Source: Motilimonas sp. E26 (GTDB lineage: Bacteria > Pseudomonadota > Gammaproteobacteria > Enterobacterales > CBDFNC01). From it: a stretch of DNA of 64,000 bases. Positions 19,794-29,102 of the stretch are shown here, one piece after another. The notes under the pieces were generated by a model. It worked only from the letters and a program-made list of their open reading frames with translations, did not search any database and had not been told where the DNA came from. Location: positions 94,887 to 158,886 of the forward strand of contig NZ_JAIBHJ010000003.1 of the NCBI RefSeq assembly GCF_021278025.1, written 5' to 3'. How positions within the stretch are numbered: position 1 is the stretch's first letter; every line of letters starts with the position of its first letter. The position numbers and the translations under genes are program-made.

Positions 19794-19823
19794 TAAAAAA
19801 GGCGCTCGATGAGCGCCTTTTTT
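19794..19823. terminator. Bidirectional terminator between slt and pilE
   Basis: GGCGCTC (19801-19807) pairs with GAGCGCC (19811-19817), flanked by six A residues on the left and six T residues on the right. It can therefore serve both the plus-strand yej-slt operon and the minus-strand pilE gene. Confidence 0.9.
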
Positions 19824-19852
19824 GCAAAGTGATGATAAGTAAAAGAAGCTTA

Positions 19853-20266
19853 TTACCAACAATCCGCCGGGGTTTTCGTGTCTGACTGGTTGAGCTCTAA
19901 AGGACTACAAGTGGTCGATCCTTCTTTGTCGCTTGCCTGAGTGGAGCCAGGAACTGCTACTGCTTTTAAAGTGTATGCATGGGCTGTGGCTGATGAGGGG
20001 ACTACGCTGAAAGTATAGTAAGCACCAGAAGCGCTACTTGCGCCCATTAATGAAGTAATCGAGCTATTATAGGTTGTATTAGTAATGCGCCACGATTCCT
20101 GCTCAAGGGAGGCTTTCATTAGGAATGCTTGTGCATCCGCACGACGCGTTTTCTGTATATGGCTTTGGTACGAGGGATAGGCAATCGAAGCTAGAATACC
20201 AATAATAGCGACGACTATCATTACCTCCATCAAAGTAAAGCCTGAATGTTTATGTATTTTTGTCAT
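19853..20266 (-). CDS. pilE: Type IV minor pilin PilE
   Basis: Prepilin of 137 aa. The leader ends in a Gly just before [28 protein letters not shown], which is the class III prepilin cleavage site with Glu at +5. The C-terminal part has a pair of Cys residues near the end (CSPLE and ADCW), forming the usual D-loop. The sequence [26 protein letters not shown] is typical of PilE minor pilins of Pseudomonas and Vibrio. It is transcribed away from the fimT-pilW-pilX-pilV operon, whereas in many relatives it lies inside that operon. Confidence 0.9.
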   Translation of the reverse strand: MTKIHKHSGFTLMEVMIVVAIIGILASIAYPSYQSHIQKTRRADAQAFLMKASLEQESWRITNTTYNSSITSLMGASSASGAYYTFSVVPSSATAHAYTLKAVAVPGSTQASDKEGSTTCSPLELNQSDTKTPADCW

Positions 20267-20489
20267 TTATTTTAATCCTTGTGTTTTGCCACTGCTTTAC
20301 ATGATATGCCGTTTTTATTGTTAATAAAGTCAAATGCATAGATAAGGGCATCAGTATATGCCAATTTGGTATCTGCATCACCTATTACGACTCTCAAAGG
20401 GGCCACTGATTGTGGTCAATTTTTGTCCGTGATAAAATTCACTGGATAAAATTTCGAAGTGTGCTACATCACAATTTATGAGGTCATGG

Positions 20490-21056
20490 ATGATATCAAA
20501 GCCAGTTAAGTTTCAGGGCTTTACTTTAATGGAGCTATTGATCGCGATTGCGGTGCTCTCTATTTTGTTAAGCATTGGGGTTGGCTCTTATAGCAGCCTG
20601 TTTAAGCGTAACGAATTACGGGGGGCCAGTGAGTCGCTGTATTCTTTACTTACCTATGCCAAAAGTGAATCGATTAAGTCAAATAGCAAAATCGCGGTAA
20701 GTTTTACTGATGGCGACAATGGCGAATGGTGTGCAGGCATGACGAGTGTGACAGCAACAAAAACTTCGTGTGACTGTAGCCTAACCGATTCAAGTTTAGG
20801 AACAGCTTGTGCTATCACTTCAGGTGTTCCAGCGAATAACCGCCTAGTGGTAATTGATGGGGATGAATTCAAAAAAATATCCCTTTCCGGTGGCAGTACT
20901 ATCATATTTGATAATGTTCGAGGTTTTCCTGATAGCACGAGTAGCATGGCTCTACGTACTGATACCAACGATAAAGTTCAGGTGAAGGTAAATGTCATGG
21001 GCAATGTCTCCACTTGCACCTTGACAGGTTCATCTGATTATAGCGCTTGTAGTTAA
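20490..21056 (+). CDS. Type IV minor pilin, FimT/FimU (GspH) type
   Basis: Prepilin of about 188 aa with cleavage before FTLMELLIAIAVLSILLSIGVGSY. The GspH/FimT fold is suggested by the stretch RGASESLYSLLTYAKSESIKSNSKIAVSF. I prefer ATG 20490, because GAGG lies 6 bases upstream; an ATG at 20478 would lengthen the leader by four residues. The passenger domain has several Cys residues (WCAG, SCDCS, TACA) and a C-terminal pair. FimU/FimT proteins join the priming tip complex of the pilus; in competence systems FimT binds DNA. It is the first gene of the minor pilin operon. Confidence 0.85.
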   Translation: MISKPVKFQGFTLMELLIAIAVLSILLSIGVGSYSSLFKRNELRGASESLYSLLTYAKSESIKSNSKIAVSFTDGDNGEWCAGMTSVTATKTSCDCSLTDSSLGTACAITSGVPANNRLVVIDGDEFKKISLSGGSTIIFDNVRGFPDSTSSMALRTDTNDKVQVKVNVMGNVSTCTLTGSSDYSACS

Positions 21057-21070
21057 GAGAGTATCGCAGC

Positions 21071-21739
21071 TTGAATTTGTCAGCTTTGTTAACCACCAAA
21101 TCGAAACAACATGGTTTCTCCCTCGTTGAATTGATGATCTCTATGGTATTAGGGTTGGCGGTGGTTGGCATGATGATCTCCCTTTATACCAGCAGTATTG
21201 TTAACAATAATAAAATCATTAACCAAGGCAAGCTCAACTTGGAAATGAAAAACTTAATTGAGCTAATGTCGCGTGATATCCGCCGGGCTGGCTATTGGGG
21301 CGGGGCGACATCCAGTGCCTTGAGCAGTGATTTTAGCAGCAACTTATACAATAGTGCGTCAGCCGCGTTAGCTGTGTCACCCGACAAATCTTGTATTACT
21401 TTTGCGTATGATATGGACAGTGCTAACCCAGAGGTAACCGCTCAAGAATATATAGGTTATAAATTACAACAAGGCAGTGTTTATATTCGTTCCGGCTTAT
21501 CCCCTTGTGGTGCCGAGAGTCATTGGACGCAATTAACAAACGATGCCATATATATTGATAATCTTGCCTTTAACTTAACCAAAGTTAATGCTAAAGGCGA
21601 AATTGGCACCGTACCATCAGAGGGCCTAAATACACTGATGAGTACAGTGACGATAAACCTGAAAGCGTCGCTGAAAAGTGATCGACAAAAATCGATAACG
21701 CTGGATAAAACAGTGTTGGTGCGCAATCAAGGTTACTGA
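21071..21739 (+). CDS. pilW: Type IV minor pilin PilW
   Basis: Prepilin of 222 aa. A short basic leader ends in HG, before FSLVELMISMVLGLAVVGMMISLYTSSI, with Glu at +5. The sequence MKNLIELMSRDIRRAGYWGGA is the PilW signature. PilW belongs to the minor pilin complex that primes pilus assembly. The start is a TTG at 21071, 14 bases after the stop of the preceding gene; no ATG precedes the leader. This is the second gene in the operon. Confidence 0.88.
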   Translation: MNLSALLTTKSKQHGFSLVELMISMVLGLAVVGMMISLYTSSIVNNNKIINQGKLNLEMKNLIELMSRDIRRAGYWGGATSSALSSDFSSNLYNSASAALAVSPDKSCITFAYDMDSANPEVTAQEYIGYKLQQGSVYIRSGLSPCGAESHWTQLTNDAIYIDNLAFNLTKVNAKGEIGTVPSEGLNTLMSTVTINLKASLKSDRQKSITLDKTVLVRNQGY

Positions 21740-21825
21740 AGGTTTACTCAAATTAAGAGTTTTCAAAGAGAGACTCAGAGTAAACCCATAAATATAAGCT
21801 CATTGAGAAGTACAACGGGAGCTGT

Positions 21826-23211
21826 ATGATCAAACTATCACCCTCTGGTAAACAGGAGGGGATGGCGACCTTGCTTGTCACCATCCTACTCATGTTAAGT
21901 GCTACCGCATTTACCTTTTACACGGCTAAGAATAAGCTGTTCGAGATCCGTGCCTCGGGTAATGATTATCGATATAAAGAAGCCTACGCTAATGCTGAAC
22001 TAGGGCTAGATTATGCTGGCACTTGGTTAGCATTTGGTAAGGTCAAGGTTGGCAGCAAAGAGCAGCCTGCGGCTATGTCATTTATAAATAAAACCAGTGA
22101 TGAACCACTAAAACTTAATATTGGCTCGAGCACGGATAAAGGGACGCAAAAATTCATTGAGTTTTTTGCTTCTAATCAAGTTGAAGTAGTCGTTAAGCAG
22201 AGCCCAACTAATCCTAAATTACTGCAAGTCGTGAGTACCGGTCGCTCCCGAGATGGCCAGGCAAAAGCAGTTGTCAGTCGTGAATTCTACTTCTCAGGAA
22301 ACGCCAATAACGGCGGCAACAATATACCAATTGCGCCGATTACCACCAATACACAAACTCTTATAGAAGGCTCGGTGCAGCTGGCCAGTAACCCGACTGC
22401 ATTTGATGATCAAGAGCTGTCTTATTGGAGTAGTTACAGTGCGTTGCAGTTAGCTGGCAACTGGTTTAGCTACAGTAATGATGGCTTTGCTGATCTTTCA
22501 AAGTTTAATAATACCTTAGAAGCCGGCGATGCCACGCTAGAAAACGAATTAGGTTGGTATAGTGAAGATACTTTGGAAAGTTTTTCTGAGCTCAATTCGG
22601 AGCAAGAATCGTTCGCCAGTGATGACATTTCATTATCAGACCCTCGCTTTCCAGATAGTCTAAAAGAAGAATATTTAGGGGTAGATGAAGCTGACTTTGC
22701 CAAACTGAGAAATGAAGTTGCGAAGCAAGCTGCCGAGGGGGAAGAAGGGATTATTTTTGTTGAGCCCAATGATCTTGGTATTTGTGATATTCCTGCCGGT
22801 GGGCAAGGTGAAAAAGTCGTTTGGATTTACGGTGATTGCCCTATTCATGTTAATGGTATCGCTGGGGCAGGTTATAGCGCAGGTACACTGACTGAAGGTG
22901 TGACTGTCATTATTGATGGTAATGCAGACTTTCGTGGTGGAGCTTCTATAAACGGCCTTGTTTATGTCGTTAATAGTAATATGGAAACCCAAAACAGTGC
23001 GGCTGTTAACGCCAAGTTTGGCGGTTCAATTAGCGTAAAAGGCGCCATGATCGTCGATGGAATTTACCATGGAGTGGTATTGACCTCTGGCTCGATCGTG
23101 GTGGATTACAGCGCTGATGTATTACGGACTCTATCAGGTGTGAATGCCTCTGCGGTGGGGGGGAGTCGATTTGGCTGGGTGCCAGGTACCTGGCGAGACT
23201 TTAACGGGTAA
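21826..23211 (+). CDS. pilX: Oversized PilX-like minor pilin with a large C-terminal domain
   Basis: A 461-aa protein; usual PilX proteins have fewer than 200 residues. The N-terminus KQEGMATLLVTILLMLSATA is a PilX/GspK-type prepilin segment lacking Glu at +5, as expected for a tip subunit. The helix continues to about residue 65, and a PilX-like body runs to about 160. Then comes an acidic, Ser-rich region (about 190-300) and a Gly/Val/Ile-rich part (about 305-461) with regular short strands resembling a beta-helix, with C320 and C338 possibly paired. No PilY1 gene is near, so this extra domain may do a tip job. That last point is inference. Confidence 0.75.
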   Translation: MIKLSPSGKQEGMATLLVTILLMLSATAFTFYTAKNKLFEIRASGNDYRYKEAYANAELGLDYAGTWLAFGKVKVGSKEQPAAMSFINKTSDEPLKLNIGSSTDKGTQKFIEFFASNQVEVVVKQSPTNPKLLQVVSTGRSRDGQAKAVVSREFYFSGNANNGGNNIPIAPITTNTQTLIEGSVQLASNPTAFDDQELSYWSSYSALQLAGNWFSYSNDGFADLSKFNNTLEAGDATLENELGWYSEDTLESFSELNSEQESFASDDISLSDPRFPDSLKEEYLGVDEADFAKLRNEVAKQAAEGEEGIIFVEPNDLGICDIPAGGQGEKVVWIYGDCPIHVNGIAGAGYSAGTLTEGVTVIIDGNADFRGGASINGLVYVVNSNMETQNSAAVNAKFGGSISVKGAMIVDGIYHGVVLTSGSIVVDYSADVLRTLSGVNASAVGGSRFGWVPGTWRDFNG

Positions 23212-23231
23212 ACGGACGTAATCGTTATTTC

Positions 23232-23672
23232 ATGAAACGCAAAGAGCAAGGGTTTAGCTTAGTCGAAATATTAATCTCCGTGCTGATAATCAGCGTGGCG
23301 GTGGTGGCGACGGTTAAATTGCAAAAGCATCTTTTTCTTAAAAGCAGCCAAGCGGAAGCGCGCTTGGTTGCGCTTGAGCTCGCTCAAGCAAAGATGGAAG
23401 ATTTTAAAGACTTTTTGACCGTTGATGACTTTAATGCGATTGCAACAGGTAATGAAGTGCCGCAACACTATGGTATTTTTACCTATGAAGTGAAATGGCA
23501 AGTTGAAGAGTTAAAGCTCTTGGACGGCGTAACTAACCCGAAAAAAATCGATATTTCAGTTGCTTGGCAGGGAATAAACCAAACCTCTCATGAAGTGCAA
23601 TTAAGTGGCTTTTTAAGTCCATTGAGCCACTTCTCATCCGATAATATTTTTAAGGATTTAACTGGCAACTAG
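23232..23672 (+). CDS. pilV: Type IV minor pilin PilV
   Basis: Prepilin of 146 aa with leader MKRKEQG, then FSLVEILISVLIISVAVVATVKLQKHLFLKSSQAEAR, with Glu at +5. The AEARLVALELAQAKMEDFK stretch fits PilV/GspI. It lies 20 bases after pilX. Being last is unusual, since the common order is fimT-pilV-pilW-pilX. It probably belongs to the same pilus tip complex. Confidence 0.85.
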   Translation: MKRKEQGFSLVEILISVLIISVAVVATVKLQKHLFLKSSQAEARLVALELAQAKMEDFKDFLTVDDFNAIATGNEVPQHYGIFTYEVKWQVEELKLLDGVTNPKKIDISVAWQGINQTSHEVQLSGFLSPLSHFSSDNIFKDLTGN

Positions 23673-23744
23673 CTCCCCGTTTGTTGCATTTCCTCTGATT
23701 TTTCTGCTTAATAGTTTTTTCTCTCCGTTATTTATAGGCTCTTA

Positions 23745-24758
23745 ATGTTAGATTTTCGCAGTGATACGGTTACCCAGCCTAGTAATGCTATGCGTCAGGC
23801 TATGCTCAGTGCACCTGTTGGTGATGATGTTTATGAAGATGATCCCAGTGTTAATAAGTTACAAGAAATGGCGGCGGAAATGTCAGGGTTTGATGCCGCT
23901 TTGTTTACGCCATCAGGCACTCAAGCTAACTTAATTGCATTAATGTCTCATTGCGAAAGAGGCGATGAGTATATTTGTGGTCAACAGGCCCATAACTATA
24001 TCTATGAGGGCGGTGGCGCAGCTGTGCTAGGGTCGGTGCAAGCTCAACCAATCGAAAACTTAGCCGATGGCAGCTTAGATTTAGTTAAAATGAGAGCTGC
24101 TATAAAAAGTGATGATATTCATTTTGTAAAAACTAAACTGATTTCGTTAGAAAATACCATTAATGGCAAAGTGCTGAGCCATGATTTTATGGCGCAAGCT
24201 CAAGCCCTCGCATTTGAATATAACCTGCGTATGCATTTAGACGGCGCTCGTGCATTTAATGCTGCGGTGAAGTTAGGCGAGCCTATCAGCAGTATTACCC
24301 AATACTTTGATTCTACGTCTATTTGTTTATCTAAAGGTTTAGGCGCACCGGTTGGTTCATTACTGTTAGGTGATACGAAGTTTATTAACAAAGCGAAACG
24401 TTGGCGTAAAACCTGCGGTGGTGGCATGCGCCAAGCTGGCATGTTGGCCGCAGCGGGAATCTTTGCTTTAGAGCATAATGTTGAACGCTTAGCTGACGAT
24501 CACCTTAATGCACGCTATCTGGCTGATGCTCTTGAAAATATCAGTGAGCTAGATGTTAATCCTGCTTTAGTACAAACGAATATGGTATTTGTTAAGTCGA
24601 AACAAGTCGACTTTCATGCGTTGGCGGAATATTTAAAGTCACAAGGCATTCTAATTTCACCGGGAAAAGTGTTGCGTTTAGTAACCCATCTTAATGTCGA
24701 CAAAACCAGCATTGACAATTTAGTAGCTGGCATAAAGGATTTTATTAAGGAAAAGTAA
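23745..24758 (+). CDS. ltaE: Low-specificity L-threonine aldolase
   Basis: PLP enzyme of 337 aa that splits L-threonine or L-allo-threonine into glycine and acetaldehyde. It starts with the family hallmark MLDFRSDTVTQPSNAMR. It contains DDVYEDDPSVNKLQE, the substrate/PLP region HLDGARAFNA, and the PLP lysine K197 in CLSKGLGAPVGS. It ends only 3 bases from the stop of the convergent ATL gene, with no terminator between them, so the two transcripts must overlap. Confidence 0.95.
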   Translation: MLDFRSDTVTQPSNAMRQAMLSAPVGDDVYEDDPSVNKLQEMAAEMSGFDAALFTPSGTQANLIALMSHCERGDEYICGQQAHNYIYEGGGAAVLGSVQAQPIENLADGSLDLVKMRAAIKSDDIHFVKTKLISLENTINGKVLSHDFMAQAQALAFEYNLRMHLDGARAFNAAVKLGEPISSITQYFDSTSICLSKGLGAPVGSLLLGDTKFINKAKRWRKTCGGGMRQAGMLAAAGIFALEHNVERLADDHLNARYLADALENISELDVNPALVQTNMVFVKSKQVDFHALAEYLKSQGILISPGKVLRLVTHLNVDKTSIDNLVAGIKDFIKEK

Positions 24759-24761
24759 GTT

Positions 24762-25100
24762 TTAGTGCGTTAGCTGGGTTAGTAAGGCGAATAAATCGGG
24801 TTGCCAGTAATGAGCTGGAGAAATGCGCTCTCCTTTAAATGCGACGCCTTCAACTAACAAGCGTTGTTTTTGTTCATGGTACAAGGGGGTATTTTTTGCG
24901 ATGGCAATTTTTCCTTGGCTCGAAACCACACGATGCCATGGTAAATTCAACTCACTGGGGGCAACTTTTAGCGCTTTACTGACCAAGCGAGCATGTTTTG
25001 GTAGCCCAGCCAAATCTGCCACTTGCCCATAAAACGCAACAGATCCTTCAGGGATAAGTTGGATAACTTGATAAATTTGTTGATATTTTTGTTCTGACAT
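24762..25100 (-). CDS. atl: Alkyltransferase-like protein (ATL, MGMT family)
   Basis: A 112-aa protein with the DNA-binding domain of O6-alkylguanine-DNA alkyltransferases. The active-site motif is PWHR (LPWHRVVSS), where the catalytic enzyme has PCHR, so alkyl transfer is not expected. ATL proteins bind alkylated guanines and hand them to nucleotide excision repair. It is like E. coli YbaZ. Its start overlaps the stop of the MATE transporter gene by one base (TAATG), so the two are translated together. Confidence 0.93.
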   Translation of the reverse strand: MSEQKYQQIYQVIQLIPEGSVAFYGQVADLAGLPKHARLVSKALKVAPSELNLPWHRVVSSQGKIAIAKNTPLYHEQKQRLLVEGVAFKGERISPAHYWQPDLFALLTQLTH

Positions 25101-26473
25101 TAACTATCGGCCACTAAATTTTTTAACCATTTTTTCCGGTGAACACGAAAAATCATCAACACGGCCTTAACTAACTCTTCCGACAGTGAACATAAATAGA
25201 CTAAATAAAGTGGCCAACCCCATACGGTAGCAGCGACAAATGTGAGAGGTATACCAATGCACCACATGCAAAATAAGTCGATAAAAATACTGTAATTTAC
25301 ATCACCACCACTGCGCAGTACGCCCATGATCCCCACCATGTTGAGAACTTTTAGGCTTAAAGCCAGTGCCATGATGATTAATACTCGGATCGCGCTGTCC
25401 AGTGTATCTCCTTCAAAGCCACTAAATATGCTGGCAATTTGATCTTTAAACAGCAAAATAACCAATGTCATAAACAAGGCGAGCACAGGACTGAAAATAA
25501 TAAAAACCCAAGACTGCTGCCATGCATCTTCATATTTGTTGGCGCCAAGTTCATGGCCAAGCATGGTCGAACAGGCCACAGCAAAACCGATAAATAGAGC
25601 AAAAATACTGCCTTCGACAGAGGCGAGCATGCTCATTACGGCAAGCTCATCAACGCCGATGCGAGCAAAAATAAAGCTATAAATTAAGACCCCAAAAGCC
25701 CAAAAACCATCATGAATTAACAGCGGAACAGCGATCAACGAAAAGCGCTTAACCTCTTTTATTGTTAACGCCTGTTGAACATCCAGCCAGCCAAACACGA
25801 CCATTCGGCGTTTTTTTAGCACATACAAGATCAAAATAAGCGTTTGGAATAAGCGAGAAATAGTGGTGCCCCATGCACTGCCTTCTACACCTAATTCAGG
25901 GAAACCTAAATGACCAAAAATCAGTACCCAGTTTAAAAAAACGTTAAGCATGATGGCTAAAATACCAATATTAGTCGGGGTTTTAGCATCACCAATAGCC
26001 CGCAATGAAGCCTCAATCGGCACCACCATCGCGGTCAGTAAAATCGTTGCTCCGGTAATTTGTAAATAAGTAGAGCCAAGCTGGACTAGGTTAGTTGCAT
26101 CGCTGGCTAATGTGATAACAGATGTGGGAGCAAAGGTGTAAATAAGTGCAAACGGCAAGGAAATGGCAACTGCACAGATCACCGCTAATACTAAACAGCG
26201 CCGGACCCCAGCTACTTCACCTTTACCGAAGTATTGCGCGGCTAATACACTCACTCCGCCAGATAAACCAAAAATGATCAATAGGTTGAAAAAAAAGACT
26301 CGGTTTCCCAATCCAACCGCAGCCACTTCGGCTTCGCCAAGCTGGCCGACCATTAAAATGTCGACCAGACCCAGCAGAGAAAAAAGTAATGATTGCAAAG
26401 AAACAGGCAGTGCCAGTTGCCATAGCTTGCGCAAAAAATCTTGATTAGTTGCGGTGGCTATTTTTGCTTTCAT
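25100..26473 (-). CDS. MATE family efflux transporter
   Basis: Twelve-helix inner-membrane exporter of 457 aa, normally coupled to Na+ or H+. The N-terminal half begins LWQLALPVSLQSLLFSLLGLVDILMVGQLGEAEVAAVGLGNR, a typical MATE start, and the repeat half begins near VKRFSLIAVPLLIHDG. The substrate cannot be read from the sequence. A divergent AraC-family regulator lies 136 bases away and is a candidate regulator. The downstream ATL gene is coupled to it. Confidence 0.92.
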   Translation of the reverse strand: MKAKIATATNQDFLRKLWQLALPVSLQSLLFSLLGLVDILMVGQLGEAEVAAVGLGNRVFFFNLLIIFGLSGGVSVLAAQYFGKGEVAGVRRCLVLAVICAVAISLPFALIYTFAPTSVITLASDATNLVQLGSTYLQITGATILLTAMVVPIEASLRAIGDAKTPTNIGILAIMLNVFLNWVLIFGHLGFPELGVEGSAWGTTISRLFQTLILILYVLKKRRMVVFGWLDVQQALTIKEVKRFSLIAVPLLIHDGFWAFGVLIYSFIFARIGVDELAVMSMLASVEGSIFALFIGFAVACSTMLGHELGANKYEDAWQQSWVFIIFSPVLALFMTLVILLFKDQIASIFSGFEGDTLDSAIRVLIIMALALSLKVLNMVGIMGVLRSGGDVNYSIFIDLFCMWCIGIPLTFVAATVWGWPLYLVYLCSLSEELVKAVLMIFRVHRKKWLKNLVADS

Positions 26474-26609
26474 CGACTTTCCTCAAGGTTCAACGGGAAA
26501 CCGAAAAGATTCGATCAGGTGTTGATTTATAAGACCAGTTAACTATATCCGCTTTTGCCAATTGTTAGCATAGTGTAAACTCGCAACATGTTGTTCTAAA
26601 CTATTATTT

Positions 26610-27455
26610 GTGAATTTTATGGATTTGTGGCAAGACTGTTGTGAAGCGGCGGATGTCTGCCAAGAAGTGTTTTTTGGCCCTGAAGAAGCTATATACCTAC
26701 AAGATCAGGGGATTATATTGTGTGGTACCAGCTTAGCGCGAGAGCATTTCCTGGTTCGTCGAACTCGACCTAATTTTCATGTGTTGTTATATAGCATCAA
26801 AGGTCAAGGAAGGATGCTCACCCCGAATGCTGAAAAGGTGATTGAAGCGGATACCTTAACCTTATTGCCGGCCGGTACGATTAATGGGTTTCAATTGGAT
26901 TCAAATGAGTGGCAAGTCGCTTGGCTGATTTTAGAAAACAATGAACAATGGCAAGGTTTGGCCAATGGCGAGCCCGAGGTAAGCTATTGCGAGCATGCCC
27001 AAGCGATTTTTCACGCCATGAACATGTTTTTTTCAGAGGCTAAATTAAGTGGCAACCAATCCGGGCTAGCGGTCACTTGCTTAGATATGTTGTTACAGCT
27101 AACCCATAAGTCTTTATTTAAACAAGGGCAGCAAAGTGGCTTAGAGATAAAATTACGCCACTTATTTAACCAAGTTGAACAGCAATTACATCACCCATGG
27201 TCTGTTACTGAGCTGGCGGAAAAGCTACATTATTCAGAGCCACATTTTTTCAGGCTCTGTTTACAGCATTTAGGCATGAGCCCGAAACAGTATTTATTAC
27301 AGTTCAAAATGGCGCGCGCTAAGCATTTGTTAGTTACCCAGCGTTGGGGCGTTGGTCAAGTGGCATTGGCGCTGGGATACTCCGATGTGGCAAACTTTTC
27401 TAATCGCTTTAAAAAACACTTTGGCATGTCGCCCAGTGCAATGAGACAAAGGTAG
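26610..27455 (+). CDS. AraC-family transcriptional regulator
   Basis: A regulator of 281 aa. An N-terminal cupin-like arm (about 25-110) has HVLLYSIKGQGRML and ADTLTLLPAGTINGF, the AraC_binding pattern. The C-terminal double helix-turn-helix (about 185-281) contains WSVTELAEKLHYSEPHFFRLCLQHLGMSPKQYL and VALALGYSDVANFSNRFKKHFGMSP. The start is GTG 26610 or ATG 26619; neither has a clear ribosome site. It diverges from the MATE-ATL operon, which suggests it controls that operon. The effector is unknown. Confidence 0.9.
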   Translation: MNFMDLWQDCCEAADVCQEVFFGPEEAIYLQDQGIILCGTSLAREHFLVRRTRPNFHVLLYSIKGQGRMLTPNAEKVIEADTLTLLPAGTINGFQLDSNEWQVAWLILENNEQWQGLANGEPEVSYCEHAQAIFHAMNMFFSEAKLSGNQSGLAVTCLDMLLQLTHKSLFKQGQQSGLEIKLRHLFNQVEQQLHHPWSVTELAEKLHYSEPHFFRLCLQHLGMSPKQYLLQFKMARAKHLLVTQRWGVGQVALALGYSDVANFSNRFKKHFGMSPSAMRQR

Positions 27456-27596
27456 CACGCTAAGCTGGTAAAACTCACCGTTACAGGATTTTCCAAGAGT
27501 GATTTTATTGCACTTCATATAAGCACTTATTATGCACTCATTTCGCCAGTTGATTTATTGATTCTTTTTCTGTATCAGACTATTAGCTTTACAATG

Positions 27597-27636
27597 AACA
27601 ACGGAACAACGGAACAACGGAACAACGGAACGACGG
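27597..27636. repeat. Short tandem repeat, five 8-bp units
   Basis: Four perfect copies of AACAACGG are followed by one copy with a single change (AACGACGG). It lies between the convergent AraC gene and pntB, just before their shared terminator. The repeat is non-coding as far as I can tell and probably varies in copy number by slippage. Confidence 0.9.
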
Positions 27637-27648
27637 AGCAACCCGATC

Positions 27649-27678
27649 AAAAAAGCCAGCTCAATGAGCTGGCTTTTG
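27649..27678. terminator. Bidirectional terminator, pntAB / araC-type gene
   Basis: AGCCAGCT and AGCTGGCT pair around a 5-base loop, with six A residues on the left (the T tail for pntB on minus) and four T residues on the right. It is 23 bases or so from the pntB stop. Confidence 0.85.
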
Positions 27679-27700
27679 CTACCAATGTTATAGTGAGCGA

Positions 27701-29092
27701 TTAAAGCGCGTGTAGAATATTGTCTACCGACGCTTTAGCGTCACCAAATAGCATTGAAGAGTTCTCTTTAAAGAACAGTGGATTTTGTACGCCGGCATAA
27801 CCAGAAGCCATTGAACGTTTGAAAATGACTACGTTCGTAGCATTCCATACTTCTAGCACAGGCATACCTGCAATCGGTGAGCCAGGCTCTTTTGCTGCAG
27901 GGTTTACCGTATCGTTAGCACCAATAACAAGCACAGTATCAGTGTCTGTGAAGTCATCATTGATTTCGTCCATTTCTAATACAATGTCATAAGGCACTTT
28001 CGCTTCAGCGAGTAGTACGTTCATGTGGCCTGGTAAACGGCCCGCAACTGGGTGAATACCAAAACGTACATTAACGCCTTTATCACGCAGCTTACGTGTT
28101 AGGTCAGCGACAGGATATTGTGCTTGTGCTACCGCCATACCATAACCTGGTACAATCACCACGCTGCGGCTGTTACGTAGCATTTCTGCTACTTCGTCAG
28201 CACTTGCTTCCGTATGCTCACCGTGCTCTGCATCTGATGCAACGGCGCCGCCTTCAGCGCCAAAACCGCCTAAAATAACGCTAATGAATGAGCGGTTCAT
28301 TGCCTTACACATGATGTAAGACAGAATTGCACCACTTGAGCCGACTAATGCACCGGTGATGATCAGTAAGTCGTTTGAAAGCATAAAGCCTGTGGCCGCA
28401 GCTGCCCATCCTGAGTATGAGTTAAGCATCGAAACCACTACTGGCATATCGGCACCGCCGATAGAAGCCACTAAATGCACACCAAAAGCAAAAGCAATTA
28501 GCGTCATTAGCAGTAGGGCAAACATGCTGCCGTTTTCAGCGTTAACGAACATCATTAGCAATAGTGCACTGCTGCCCAGAGCTGCAATGTTTAACCAGTT
28601 TTTCGCTGGTAGGTTTAACGGTGCGCTGCTGAACTTACCACTTAGCTTACCGTAAGCCACGATAGAGCCTGTGAACGTCACAGCACCAATGAAAATACCT
28701 AGGAACACTTCTACTAAGTGGATCATGTGCTCGGCGTGGGCATCTGGTCCTGGGATCACTTCTGGTGGTACGATAAACGAGTTAAAGCCGATTAATACCG
28801 CAGCCATACCGACGAATGAGTGCAATATTGCAATCAGTTCAGGCATTTCTGTCATTTCAACTTTTTTCGCTTTATGTACCCCTATCGCGCCACCAATCAC
28901 CATCGCGAGGATGATCCAAGCTAGGCCGGATACGCCGTCACTGAATACGGTGGCGAAGATGGCGATAGCCATACCCACGATACCGTACAAGTTACCGCGC
29001 TTAGCGGTTTCTTGTTTACTCAAGCCATTCAGGCTGAGGATAAATAAAATAGCGGCTATGATATAAGCGGCTGTCATAATTCCTGCTGACAT
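27701..29092 (-). CDS. pntB: NAD(P) transhydrogenase, beta subunit
   Basis: Membrane subunit of proton-translocating transhydrogenase, 463 aa, with about eight helices in the N-terminal 270 residues. A C-terminal NADP(H)-binding domain III carries [47 protein letters not shown] and [14 protein letters not shown]. It reduces NADP+ with NADH at the cost of proton motive force. It lies 10 bases after pntA and forms the pntAB operon with it. Confidence 0.97.
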   Translation of the reverse strand: MSAGIMTAAYIIAAILFILSLNGLSKQETAKRGNLYGIVGMAIAIFATVFSDGVSGLAWIILAMVIGGAIGVHKAKKVEMTEMPELIAILHSFVGMAAVLIGFNSFIVPPEVIPGPDAHAEHMIHLVEVFLGIFIGAVTFTGSIVAYGKLSGKFSSAPLNLPAKNWLNIAALGSSALLLMMFVNAENGSMFALLLMTLIAFAFGVHLVASIGGADMPVVVSMLNSYSGWAAAATGFMLSNDLLIITGALVGSSGAILSYIMCKAMNRSFISVILGGFGAEGGAVASDAEHGEHTEASADEVAEMLRNSRSVVIVPGYGMAVAQAQYPVADLTRKLRDKGVNVRFGIHPVAGRLPGHMNVLLAEAKVPYDIVLEMDEINDDFTDTDTVLVIGANDTVNPAAKEPGSPIAGMPVLEVWNATNVVIFKRSMASGYAGVQNPLFFKENSSMLFGDAKASVDNILHAL

Positions 29093-29102
29093 TGATTATC
29101 CC

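Noticed and set aside
27594-27704. A 36-codon plus-strand open frame across the 8-bp repeat (MNNGTTEQ...)
   Set aside because: It reads through a repeat and the terminator stem, has no ribosome site and runs into the pntB 3' end. Its reading is a side effect of the repeat.
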